Shown here: positions 41,501-51,796 of the stretch, piece by piece
Layout of the letters: every line of letters begins with the position of its first letter
How positions within the stretch are numbered: position 1 is the first letter of the stretch
Assembly (NCBI GenBank): GCA_019054805.1
Contig: JAHQIY010000050.1
Span: forward strand, 62,001 to 126,000
DNA length: 64,000 nucleotides
Source of the DNA: Brachionus manjavacas
Taxonomy: Eukaryota; Rotifera; Eurotatoria; Ploima; Brachionidae
Direction of reading: 5' to 3'
Program-made: the position numbers and the translations under genes
The notes under the pieces: model-generated
Database searches by the model: none
What the model was told of the DNA's origin: nothing
Seen by the model: only the letters and a program-made list of their open reading frames with translations

Positions 41501-42105
41501 GTGTTTTCATCAAAATACAAATTAATTCGTTCCAATCTATTTCAGCTGGACTCAACGTAATAAAAAACGACGGACAACCTAATTGTCGAATCATTGCATT
41601 TAAACCCTATTGAGTGTCGAACACGAGCTAAAAGTTTGAATCATTGCATTTATTTCCATTTTTTTCCATTCCCAATACTGTGGACTCCATCGAATTGTAC
41701 GCAAAAACATTTGTGCTTCATTTCGAACGATTATTTCAATTATTTTTTGTTTATTTAGTGCATCACGTGCATTAATCGAATCAATTTCTTTGTTTTACGC
41801 AAACAAGTATCTATTGCTGCATTTAGTTTTTTGCTAACCAATTTTTCAAACTGATTATAATTCTGATTTACATCTGCCATACTTTAATTGTACTTTGGTA
41901 AATATTTTTCGCCTCCGTATATTTTGATAAATGTCAACTCTTCGGCATCTTTATCGGAAAGTATTGAACGCGGTTGAATACCTTCGCAAGGAGCAATTGT
42001 TTTTACCATTTCGTTATTATCCACTAATAATGTTTGCTGATTATCAATGTTATCCTCGTCAAACTAATTCTTTTGAATATCATCTATTTGATCTCGGCAC
42101 GACAA
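41501..42105 (-). pseudogene. Helitron_like_N fragment of the second Helentron
   Basis: Contains IQPRSILSDKDAEELTFIKI and SKKLNAAIDTCLRKT, then SPQYWEWKKMEINAMI and RQLGCPSFFITLSPAEIDW before the frame runs directly into the helicase at about 41490. At 41603-41640 a short foreign stretch interrupts it (see separate entry). Confidence 0.75.
41588..41652. other. Templated insertion with flanking 15-bp duplication
   Basis: The 32 bp cctattgagtgtcgaacacg...aaagttt at 41606-41637 are an exact copy of 41332-41363, in the same orientation. They lie between two copies of gaatcattgcattta (41588-41602 and 41638-41652). This is the footprint of replication slippage or end-joining with local template copying. 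Confidence 0.88.
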
Positions 42106-42113
42106 ACTTAATA

Positions 42114-42161
42114 CCTAGATTTTTTTTTTCTTGATACTGAAATATCAGCGAAAAATCTAGG
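42114..42161 (-). repeat. 48-bp hairpin repeat H48, copy 2
   Basis: The reverse complement of 16547-16594, differing by one base in the loop area. It is followed by gtcaccctaaccctaagg, so two telomere-like ccctaa units abut it. The first copy has a related agggtttagggggtt at the equivalent side. Confidence 0.8.
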
Positions 42162-42524
42162 TCACCCTAACCCTAAGGATCCATGCTGAATTTCAGTTAA
42201 ATGATCCACCATACTTCCCATTTTGGTTCACCCAAGCTTAATTTAATGGAAACATTGTAATTTCTACAGACTCGAGTCATATTGAATATAGTTTGATCAT
42301 CGACAATAACTTTTTTGTGACGTTTCATATTTTTATTTTGCTTAGTTTTAGTGAAAAGACAATTTCGCTAGTTTAATTTCATTCTATATGAGAAAAAAAC
42401 ATGTTTAAAAAAAAATTATAATCTTTATTTTGAGAATTTATTTAAAGCTATCTAAAAATGCCTAAATTATTATTGATAAAAACGCTGTATTAAAATTTGG
42501 GCTAGATTTCTTAAAAAAATTTGC
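42162..42524. other. 3' flank of the GTPase gene
   Basis: AT-rich. On the minus strand an AATAAA lies at 42429-42424, about 95 bp after the stop codon, and could serve polyadenylation. Nothing else recognised. Confidence 0.45.
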
Positions 42525-45500
42525 TTAAATGTTTTCATTCCATTTTGGAGCATGATTTTCTTGAAGCATTTTTTCTGCATCTTCCAAAAAAAGCCATTCT
42601 TTGTCGTATTTTTTATCTACTATTTTGTAATTAATAAAATTGAATTGTTTCAATAATGGTATTCGTGTATTCATCCAAGCCCTCATTATTTGGTTTCTAA
42701 ATTTAATATTTCCTGAATTAGAGGGATTTTTTCCATATTTAGAATAATTTTCTTTGATATCGGACAACCATTCTGGGTGTTCATTTTCGAGAAATTTCGT
42801 ACAATTCTTGTATTCCTGGTCGCCAATGTAAAAATAAGACTCAATAAATGATCCTTTTTCCCAACAAAAATTAGTTTCAATTTCATTTGTAATTTTATCA
42901 CTCCATTTATAAAATCCACCCAAAATATGAAATTGGGAACGATGGTTTCCAAGATGTCCTTTAGCATTTTGACACTTAGATCCACAACATGGACATCTTG
43001 AATTGCATCCAATATAATTTTCGATAAAATCAATTATTTCAGATTTACATCTTTTATCCAATTCATTATTGAATTTTTTTAGCTTATCGTTCAACTCTTG
43101 GTCAAATTTTCCAATTGATTGTTTAAAACCACTTATAAAAAGTTCAAAATCGTTAATTTCTGTTCCAATAATTGAATCTTTTTCATTAAATAGGCGAGCT
43201 AAAGATTCATTTTTTTCTTTGGCCTCTTCTTCCAAATTTTCAAAAAATACTTTGCAGGAAGAAATTTTAGTTGAAAGGTTACAATCTAAAAAAAATTTAA
43301 AAAGTTCACAATACAAATTTTTGATTTCCTCTTTCTTTTTTAATGTTAGAATTTCTAAATCAGTCTTTATATTTTCAAAGCAAACCTCTTTACAATATCT
43401 ATTTACATCAATTACATATTTGTAAACATTATTATAGTTCGAATTTTCAAAGCTTAAGTTGAAAGCAAATTCAACCAACTCATTTGGTGTCTTAAAATTT
43501 CGATTTAATATTTCCTTTGATGTATTTGTTATAGATAAAGTTTCAATTTGAATCAAATAATCGATTAATTTGTTTATAAAATCATTTGCCACAGTTTGTC
43601 CAAGTTTTTTTTGGTCTCTTTTCATTATATAAATCTCTTTGGATTTCTTAATTATGTATTTTTTTTCCTCTTCATATTTTTCCTTTTCTCTTCTATAATT
43701 TGATTGTTGAAGCTCATTAGCCTTTTCAATAGTCAAACAAAGAAGATGTTTTATCAATAAATTGAATACCTTCAAAAAACTGAGATTACATTTAATAACC
43801 ATTGATTCTGGATGAGAAAGCTCAGAGTTTAAAAATTGAAAAATATCATAAATAAAGCTGTTGGTGATCTGAAATAAATTACCATTTAACAAAAACATTT
43901 TTTCAAATTTCTGCATTAAATCAAATGATTTATTAATTAGATAATTATTCATATCATCTTTAGATTTGAAAAAATTAAAAAGTTTTTTAATAATTCCAGC
44001 AGAATACCAATTTTCTACATTTATTTTCTTTTTAAAATCGTTTTGAAAATAATCTCTCAATCCAATTTTATTTTCAAGTCCATGTAACCTCTTATTTTGA
44101 GATACGATTAATGTAGAAATATCATAAAACATTCTTTCTATATTTTTAATGTCAACTGACCGAATCATTGAATTTAGACGAATATTATTTTCTTGGTCAA
44201 TTTTTTCAAATTTTTTCTCAATATCTCTAATAAATGCATCAATATTGTCATAGTGAATATTTTTTGCTAATAAATCATTTATTTCACCAATAATTTTTTG
44301 ATTTACATTTTTATACTCACTCATATTCTTAAGAAAGATACAATTTTCAATCAGCCTCTGAATACTTATGACCTTTAGCCATTCAAATTGGTACGATATT
44401 CTTTTTCTATATTCATTGACTATTGGTTTAGGATAATAGGGTACATTTGTAAGTGAATCGAATTCTTGGTTTACCTTTTCTTTTCTCTCTTCTACACATC
44501 TTTCAATGTCATGTTTACATTGTGCTTCAATTGATTCATTAAAAGTTTTCGTTTCTCTATAAATATTAATAATTTGATTAATTAATTCATCTAAGATTTT
44601 TGCTAATTCAGTTCTATGTTTCGTAAGTAAATTGTTTGATTTAGCGCTTATCTCATCTCTTATTTTAATTTCCTCCAAATCTTTACAATTAAAAATGTTC
44701 TCACCGGTTTTACTAATTGTTTCCCAATGTGAGCTCAGATTTGTGTACAAATCAGGAAAATTTTTGATCACATTGTCTTCATCAACTAAATCAATTTGTT
44801 GCATAAGTTTTTTCCTCAATTCAAAAACTTCATCAGGAAATATTTTATTTCTCCATTTTATTTTAATGTTCAATTTTTGACAATAGTCTTCAGAGAAAGC
44901 ATTTGAAAGAAGGGTTAAATTTTTAGGGTCCAAGTTTAAAACATCATCAATTGATGTTCCTACAAATTTAGAATCTTTAATTAGCCCTTCTTTTACCTTC
45001 GAAACTTGACTATTTATGCTTGACTCACTACGATCAATTTGATCCCGCAATACGAACAATATCAATGGTTTGAAAGAATGATTAGACAAATGTATTTTTG
45101 CAAAAAATGTAATGCCAAGAATTTTTTCCAAGTTGGAACTTATTTCTCCTTTATGATTTATGACTATCAAATGAGAGCTAAATACTGCCATTGTTGCCAT
45201 TTGGTTATCAAACAACTTGCTGCTAGATTCAACAGAAGCAAGACCTTCAGTGTCTAATATGACAATTGTTTTGTCACCATATGTTACGAAATTCATGTAA
45301 ATACCAATTGTACATCTTCCTGCACAAGTTCTAAAATCGCAGCCAAATAATGAATTTAACAATGAGCTTTTGGCCGAACTTTGTTCACCAATAACTGAAA
45401 TAACATAGATATTTTTATAATTTTCAAGCTTTTCCATTATTTCCTTGAGTAAATTTGACTTTACGCTCAGCGGACTTCCTCTTAATAAATGAATACTGTA

Positions 45501-47582
45501 TCCATTTTGTACTAATTTAATATATCTATCAATAACTAGATCTTTGAGGTCCTTGTCTGCTTTTCTAAATTGATCAAGCCAGTCAAAGTAAAGAAATAAC
45601 TCGTCCCAAAATTTGTCCAAATTTAGGTCGATTGCATTTATCTTTTCATCAAGTTCTTGTAACTCTGTCTTTTTATTCTCCATTTTTTCTATTAGGTTAT
45701 CATTTTTTATATTATTTTGCACAATTTTTATCTTGTTTTCGAATATTGAAAACTCATTTGATAATTTTTCTCGTTGTTTTCTAAATTTATTTAGCTCTCT
45801 TTTTTTGAATTTAATTAGACATTTTTCCAATATTGATAAATCTGTCATGAAATTTTCTTTTGACTCCAAAATTTTAATGAAAAATTTAATTGCGTCACTC
45901 TTTGGCTCAATTGTTTTTAATTGCAATTGTAATTCTTCTAAAATTTTATCAATTCTTTTTCTTTCACTTAAATCAGTTTCTTGTGAAGTAAGTCGATACG
46001 ATTTGTTTTCATTTATTTCAATATTTTTGTAAACATCTGACAATTTGAACATTTCTTTCATAGCATCAATTTTAATTTCGCTATTCTGGCCAAATAATTC
46101 ATTAAATTTTTCTTCAACCCATGTCTCCTCACTTTTTGAATTAAAATACCCAGGATTTGAATTTAATTTGTCATTATTTGACTTGACATCTTGAATGGAA
46201 TGGAATTTTTGAGTCTCAATTTTATCCAAAACTTTCTGAAAATTTTCTTTGAACATGTCTTTTTTAATTGTTAATATTTCGTAATCAATGTCTAAATTAA
46301 ACCAATTTTCAACAACTAGAATGGAAACACCAGAGTCATTAAATCTCATGTCATTTAATCTCTCTTTTATCAACTCCAGGGAGTTTGAATATTTTTCAGT
46401 GTAGTCACGGATTAGTAAAACCAATTTTAAACAGAATTTTAACTTATTTGTTTGCTTTAAACGTTCATAGAAATTTAATATAACATTTATTTCATATTTC
46501 GGCTCTCCAGTTTTTTCATCAAAGTCATCAATATTTGCATTCAAAATGTGCAGAGATGCATTTGCTAAAAGTGACTGGAACAAGTTTTCCATATTTAGGC
46601 CAGTTAGTTCACCATTAAAATCCGCAATAATCCAATTATTACTTGACTCTTCATTGCAAATTATGTCAATGCTGTTTTGTACAGGTGTATTATTGCGTAC
46701 TCCAAAAACTGAATTTTTATTTAGACCAGAGAACATGTAAGGAATAAGTGATGACTTTCCTTTGCGAATGCTTGATGAAGTTCCACTTATTATTGCCAAG
46801 GGTTTGCTTGTAAAACACAGCATATCTTTGAAAATTTCAAAATTTATCTTTTCTTTTAAACAATTGTTTTTGTGATCGTAAACCTCATACAAAAGTGGTA
46901 AAGGATAATCATTTTTGGATAAGAGATAGCCCAGTCTTGCCAATGATTGATATCCAACTGATTCTAAAATACAAATCACCAAATCTTTTTCAGTAATTAA
47001 TTCAAGGAGTTGTTTAGTTTTTGAATCAATGCTGGCATTGCAGTAAGCTATTTTAGATAGTTGTTTTATTATTGAATCAAATCGCTTGATTCTTTTCAAA
47101 TTGTCCAAAAGATATGGTTTGAGTTCAGACGGTAGTGATTTCCCATTTTTAAACCATTTAACCAAGTCTTCGGCATTTAATTCTTCAAGAATTATTTTGT
47201 TAAATTCAATTTCAAACTGATCAGGATTTGGACTTTTTAAACTCATCATTTTTTTAAGATCCAAAAATTTGGTAAATTGAGTTATTTCTACCGCTTCATT
47301 TATTTCTCCTATTTTAGGATTTTCAATCATAACCTGAATGTTCTCAGCTTTTTGGTTTGAATCTTCTCTTATGTTTTTTTCTTCTAATGACAATTGAGTA
47401 TTTTTATTTTCATTTATATCTTTTCTCACGTTTCGGGAAAGTTTGGCGTTGTTGCATTTTTTAAACGAAATACTTTTTTCAGAACAATCATTTTCAAATA
47501 TTTTTATAATTTCTGAAACTTTGTTTAATTTAATACTTTCGACAACATTATTTGACTCTTCTTTTTTCGAATTTCCAATCAT
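42525..47582 (-). CDS. Very large inducible GTPase (VLIG/GVIN1/URGCP family)
   Basis: A single intact 1,685-codon exon ending in TAA. P-loop GEQSSAKSSLLNSLFG is at 732-747; the usual GxxxxGKS has Ala in place of the second Gly. Then CAGRCTIGIYMNF (switch I Thr), VILDTEGLAS (G3) at about 774-783 and LFVLRDQID (G4, RD type) near 846. The C-terminal zinc-like motif CPCCGSKC...GHLGNHRSQFH at about 1528-1555 is typical of VLIG proteins. Residues 590-670 and 960-1500 are rich in Lys/Glu and probably coiled coil. The family is dynamin-like, cytosolic or nuclear, and interferon-induced in vertebrates; a role here is inference. The first 194 and 685 codons recur in two truncated copies. The ATG is about 45 bp from satellite DNA. 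Confidence 0.9.
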   Translation of the reverse strand: MIGNSKKEESNNVVESIKLNKVSEIIKIFENDCSEKSISFKKCNNAKLSRNVRKDINENKNTQLSLEEKNIREDSNQKAENIQVMIENPKIGEINEAVEITQFTKFLDLKKMMSLKSPNPDQFEIEFNKIILEELNAEDLVKWFKNGKSLPSELKPYLLDNLKRIKRFDSIIKQLSKIAYCNASIDSKTKQLLELITEKDLVICILESVGYQSLARLGYLLSKNDYPLPLLYEVYDHKNNCLKEKINFEIFKDMLCFTSKPLAIISGTSSSIRKGKSSLIPYMFSGLNKNSVFGVRNNTPVQNSIDIICNEESSNNWIIADFNGELTGLNMENLFQSLLANASLHILNANIDDFDEKTGEPKYEINVILNFYERLKQTNKLKFCLKLVLLIRDYTEKYSNSLELIKERLNDMRFNDSGVSILVVENWFNLDIDYEILTIKKDMFKENFQKVLDKIETQKFHSIQDVKSNNDKLNSNPGYFNSKSEETWVEEKFNELFGQNSEIKIDAMKEMFKLSDVYKNIEINENKSYRLTSQETDLSERKRIDKILEELQLQLKTIEPKSDAIKFFIKILESKENFMTDLSILEKCLIKFKKRELNKFRKQREKLSNEFSIFENKIKIVQNNIKNDNLIEKMENKKTELQELDEKINAIDLNLDKFWDELFLYFDWLDQFRKADKDLKDLVIDRYIKLVQNGYSIHLLRGSPLSVKSNLLKEIMEKLENYKNIYVISVIGEQSSAKSSLLNSLFGCDFRTCAGRCTIGIYMNFVTYGDKTIVILDTEGLASVESSSKLFDNQMATMAVFSSHLIVINHKGEISSNLEKILGITFFAKIHLSNHSFKPLILFVLRDQIDRSESSINSQVSKVKEGLIKDSKFVGTSIDDVLNLDPKNLTLLSNAFSEDYCQKLNIKIKWRNKIFPDEVFELRKKLMQQIDLVDEDNVIKNFPDLYTNLSSHWETISKTGENIFNCKDLEEIKIRDEISAKSNNLLTKHRTELAKILDELINQIINIYRETKTFNESIEAQCKHDIERCVEERKEKVNQEFDSLTNVPYYPKPIVNEYRKRISYQFEWLKVISIQRLIENCIFLKNMSEYKNVNQKIIGEINDLLAKNIHYDNIDAFIRDIEKKFEKIDQENNIRLNSMIRSVDIKNIERMFYDISTLIVSQNKRLHGLENKIGLRDYFQNDFKKKINVENWYSAGIIKKLFNFFKSKDDMNNYLINKSFDLMQKFEKMFLLNGNLFQITNSFIYDIFQFLNSELSHPESMVIKCNLSFLKVFNLLIKHLLCLTIEKANELQQSNYRREKEKYEEEKKYIIKKSKEIYIMKRDQKKLGQTVANDFINKLIDYLIQIETLSITNTSKEILNRNFKTPNELVEFAFNLSFENSNYNNVYKYVIDVNRYCKEVCFENIKTDLEILTLKKKEEIKNLYCELFKFFLDCNLSTKISSCKVFFENLEEEAKEKNESLARLFNEKDSIIGTEINDFELFISGFKQSIGKFDQELNDKLKKFNNELDKRCKSEIIDFIENYIGCNSRCPCCGSKCQNAKGHLGNHRSQFHILGGFYKWSDKITNEIETNFCWEKGSFIESYFYIGDQEYKNCTKFLENEHPEWLSDIKENYSKYGKNPSNSGNIKFRNQIMRAWMNTRIPLLKQFNFINYKIVDKKYDKEWLFLEDAEKMLQENHAPKWNENI

Positions 47583-47626
47583 AGTTAACTAAATATTGGT
47601 AACTTGTAAATTTGAATCTTCTATTC
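47583..47626 (-). promoter_or_regulatory. Short 5' leader shared by all three GTPase copies
   Basis: On the minus strand, ~45 bp between the satellite edge and ATG are identical at 47583-47626, 51753-51796 and 62557-62600 (ttcaaatttacaagttacca, then atatttagttaact). This is the only non-satellite sequence 5' of the gene in the window, so the core promoter must be here or inside the satellite. Confidence 0.55.
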
Positions 47627-48636
47627 TCTATTCTAAGTGTTATTTTTAAATGTTTTAAATTAGTAAAAAATAATTTTGTTTAAAAAATTCCATACAATTG
47701 TTATTGTATATCACCGTGGTAACCCCGTATCTCCAAGGTTTGATTTTTATAGATTTTTTTATTCGATAGTTAATTAATATTTATGGAAGGCATTAATATT
47801 TAAAAAAACAATGATTAATTACGCTATCAAACAAGATTCAGAAGCTTATTACTGTTATTGCAACAGTCAATTAATAATAATTTAAAGAAACTTTTAAGTT
47901 ACTATTTAAATATCATTTAGAAAAATAGTCTATATTCCAACTATTATCCTTTAACTGAAAATTAATTAGATTTTTTAACTTAAACTCTTTTTTTATTCAT
48001 TTATACTTAAGTAATTTGTTTTAAATGCTTCGAACTGAACATGAAGTCGGCTTAAAAATTATCTGAAATTTTAAATTAACATGGAATAAAAACAGAATTT
48101 CAATTTAGAAAAAAAAGTCTTCTGCTTATAAATAATAAAATATAAAAATTTAAAATTCCTATTCTTAGTGTTATTTTTAAATGTTTTAAATTAGTAAAAA
48201 ATAATTTTGTTTAAAAAATTCCATACAATTGTTATTGTTTATCACCGTGGTAACCCCGTATCTCCAAGGTTTGATTTTTTTAGATTTTTTATTCGATAGT
48301 TAATTAATATTTATGGAAGGCATTAATATTTAAAAAAACAATGATTAATTACGCTATCAAACAAGAACCAGAAGCTTATTACGGTTATTGCAACAGTCAA
48401 TTAATAATAATTTAAAGAAACTTTTAAGTTACTATTTTAATATCATTTAAAAAAATAGTCTATATTCCAACTATTATCCTTTAACTGAAAATTAATTAGA
48501 TTTTTTAACTTAAACTCTTTTTTTTATTCATTTATACTTAAGTAATTTGTTTTAAATGCTTCGAACTGAACATGAAGTCGGCTTAAAAATTATCTGAAAT
48601 TTTAAATTAACATGGAATAAAAACAGAATTTCAATT
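47627..48636 (+). repeat. ~530-bp satellite (SatG), forward block 1, about two units
   Basis: Marker tcaccgtggtaaccccgtat occurs at 47711 and 48242, 531 bp apart. The unit adjoining the gene has the variant gattcagaagcttattactg; the next has gaaccagaagcttattacgg. The block ends at an inversion junction. Confidence 0.92.
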
Positions 48637-48650
48637 AATCATTGTTTTTT
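48627..48650. other. Inversion junction J1 (palindrome centre)
   Basis: Forward satellite ends ...cagaatttcaatt and inverted satellite starts aatcattgttttttt. Both partners carry aatt at the break, a 4-bp microhomology. Junction J2 at 54408/54409 has the same sequence. Confidence 0.88.
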
Positions 48651-49696
48651 TAAATATTAATGCCTTCCATAAATATTAATTAACTATCGAATAAAAAAAT
48701 CTAAAAAAATCAAACCTTGGAGATACGGGGTTACCACGGTGATAAACAATAACAATTGTATGGAATTTTTAAACAAAATTATTTTTTACTAATTTAAAAC
48801 ATTTAAAAATAACACTAAGAATAGGAATTTTAAATTTTTATATTTTATTATTTATAAGCAGAAGACTTTTTTCTAAATTGAAATTCTGTTTTTTATTCCA
48901 TGTTAATTTAAAATTTCAGATAATTTTTAAGCCGACTTCATGTTCAGTTCGAAGCATTTAAAACAAATTACTTAAGTATAAATGAATAAAAAAAAAAGAG
49001 TTTAAGTTAATAAATCTAATTAATTTTCAGTTAAAGGATAATAGTTGGAATATAGACTATTTTTTTAAATGATATTAAAATAGTAACTTAAAAGTTTCTT
49101 TAAATTATTATTAATTGACTGTTGCAATAACCGTAATAAGCTTCTGGTTCTTGTTTGATAGCGTAATTAATCATTGTTTTTTAAATATTAATGCCTTCCA
49201 TAAATATTAATTAACTATCGAATAAAAAATCTATAAAAATCAAACCTTGGAGATACGGGGTTACCACGGTGATAAACAATAACAATTGTATGGAATTTTT
49301 TAAACAAAATTATTTTTACTAATTTAAAACATTTAAAAATAACACTAAGAATAGGAATTTTAAATTTTTATATTTTATTATTTATAAGCAGAAGACTTTT
49401 TTTCTAAATTGAAATTCTGTTTTTATTCCATGTTAATTTAAAATTTCAGATAATTTTTAAGCCGACTTCATGTTCAGTTCGAAGCATTTAAAACAAATTA
49501 CTTAAGTATAAATGAATAAAAAAAAGAGTTTAAGTTAAAAAATCTAATTAATTTTCAGTTAAAGGATAATAGTTGGAATATAGACTATTTTTTTAAATGA
49601 TATTTAAATAGTAACTTAAAAGTTTCTTTAAATTATTATTAATTGACTGTTGCAATAACAGTAATAAGCTTCTGAATCTTGTTTGATAGCGTAATT
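48637..49696 (-). repeat. SatG, inverted block 1, about two units
   Basis: Marker in reverse orientation at 48731 and 49261 (530 bp apart). It ends at gcgtaattaatca, where truncated GTPase copy 2 begins, with shared atca at the junction. The last partial unit has the gene-proximal variant (acagtaataagcttctgaat). Confidence 0.92.
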
Positions 49697-51752
49697 AATC
49701 AATAACTAGATCTTTGAGGTCCTTGTCTGCTTTTCTAAATTGATCAAGCCAGTCAAAGTAAAGAAATAACTCGTCCCAAAATTTGTCCAAATTTAGGTCG
49801 ATTGCATTTATCTTTTCATCAAGTTCTTGTAACTCTGTCTTTTTATTCTCCATTTTTTCTATTAGGTTATCATTTTTTATATTATTTTGCACAATTTTTA
49901 TCTTGTTTTCGAATATTGAAAACTCATTTGATAATTTTTCTCGTTGTTTTCTAAATTTATTTAGCTCTCTTTTTTTGAATTTAATTAGACATTTTTCCAA
50001 TATTGATAAATCTGTCATGAAATTTTCTTTTGACTCCAAAATTTTAATGAAAAATTTAATTGCGTCACTCTTTGGCTCAATTGTTTTTAATTGCAATTGT
50101 AATTCTTCTAAAATTTTATCAATTCTTTTTCTTTCACTTAAATCAGTTTCTTGTGAAGTAAGTCGATACGATTTGTTTTCATTTATTTCAATATTTTTGT
50201 AAACATCTGACAATTTGAACATTTCTTTCATAGCATCAATTTTAATTTCGCTATTCTGGCCAAATAATTCATTAAATTTTTCTTCAACCCATGTCTCCTC
50301 ACTTTTTGAATTAAAATACCCAGGATTTGAATTTAATTTGTCATTATTTGACTTGACATCTTGAATGGAATGGAATTTTTGAGTCTCAATTTTATCCAAA
50401 ACTTTCTGAAAATTTTCTTTGAACATGTCTTTTTTAATTGTTAATATTTCGTAATCAATGTCTAAATTAAACCAATTTTCAACAACTAGAATGGAAACAC
50501 CAGAGTCATTAAATCTCATGTCATTTAATCTCTCTTTTATCAACTCCAGGGAGTTTGAATATTTTTCAGTGTAGTCACGGATTAGTAAAACCAATTTTAA
50601 ACAGAATTTTAACTTATTTGTTTGCTTTAAACGTTCATAGAAATTTAATATAACATTTATTTCATATTTCGGCTCTCCAGTTTTTTCATCAAAGTCATCA
50701 ATATTTGCATTCAAAATGTGCAGAGATGCATTTGCTAAAAGTGACTGGAACAAGTTTTCCATATTTAGGCCAGTTAGTTCACCATTAAAATCCGCAATAA
50801 TCCAATTATTACTTGACTCTTCATTGCAAATTATGTCAATGCTGTTTTGTACAGGTGTATTATTGCGTACTCCAAAAACTGAATTTTTATTTAGACCAGA
50901 GAACATGTAAGGAATAAGTGATGACTTTCCTTTGCGAATGCTTGATGAAGTTCCACTTATTATTGCCAAGGGTTTGCTTGTAAAACACAGCATATCTTTG
51001 AAAATTTCAAAATTTATCTTTTCTTTTAAACAATTGTTTTTGTGATCGTAAACCTCATACAAAAGTGGTAAAGGATAATCATTTTTGGATAAGAGATAGC
51101 CCAGTCTTGCCAATGATTGATATCCAACTGATTCTAAAATACAAATCACCAAATCTTTTTCAGTAATTAATTCAAGGAGTTGTTTAGTTTTTGAATCAAT
51201 GCTGGCATTGCAGTAAGCTATTTTAGATAGTTGTTTTATTATTGAATCAAATCGCTTGATTCTTTTCAAATTGTCCAAAAGATATGGTTTGAGTTCAGAC
51301 GGTAGTGATTTCCCATTTTTAAACCATTTAACCAAGTCTTCGGCATTTAATTCTTCAAGAATTATTTTGTTAAATTCAATTTCAAACTGATCAGGATTTG
51401 GACTTTTTAAACTCATCATTTTTTTAAGATCCAAAAATTTGGTAAATTGAGTTATTTCTACCGCTTCATTTATTTCTCCTATTTTAGGATTTTCAATCAT
51501 AACCTGAATGTTCTCAGCTTTTTGGTTTGAATCTTCTCTTATGTTTTTTTCTTCTAATGACAATTGAGTATTTTTATTTTCATTTATATCTTTTCTCACG
51601 TTTCGGGAAAGTTTGGCGTTGTTGCATTTTTTAAACGAAATACTTTTTTCAGAACAATCATTTTCAAATATTTTTATAATTTCTGAAACTTTGTTTAATT
51701 TAATACTTTCGACAACATTATTTGACTCTTCTTTTTTCGAATTTCCAATCAT
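49695..51752 (-). pseudogene. Truncated GTPase copy 2 (N-terminal 685 codons)
   Basis: Identical, as far as can be seen, to the first 685 codons of the gene at 42525-47582, including the 45-bp leader. The copy breaks after DLKDLVID. The satellite supplies the next codon, TAA, from gattaattacgc. It lacks the whole G domain (P-loop at 732) and the C-terminal zinc motif. The frame is intact, so a 685-residue G-domain-less protein could be made. The absence of mutations argues for a very recent duplication. Annotated as a pseudogene because the catalytic domain is missing, not because it is broken. Confidence 0.88.
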
Positions 51753-51796
51753 AGTTAACTAAATATTGGTAACTTGTAAATTTGAATCTTCTATTC

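Larger units (their letters stand above)
39572..42161 (-). mobile_element. Second Helentron, internally deleted
   Basis: In transcription order (minus strand): H48 hairpin (42161-42114), Helitron_like_N, then a direct join into the helicase after its motif I, helicase C-terminus, endonuclease, 3' end identical in type to 16196-16535. The USP region, 21-residue repeats, Rep catalytic core and helicase motif I are missing. Its 3' end ends at ttttgagaaa (39572). Confidence 0.8.

Noticed and set aside
42165..42180. Interstitial telomere
   Set aside because: Only two ccctaa units, and a similar G-rich word flanks the other hairpin copy, so it more likely belongs to the small element.
43069..46740. 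Open frames on the plus strand across the GTPase gene (for example 45613-46032, 43069-43425)
   Set aside because: They are antisense shadows of the long minus-strand gene; their residues are low-complexity Phe/Ser/Leu typical of reversed Lys/Glu coding. The same shadows recur in truncated copy 2 (49783-50202, 50716-50910).
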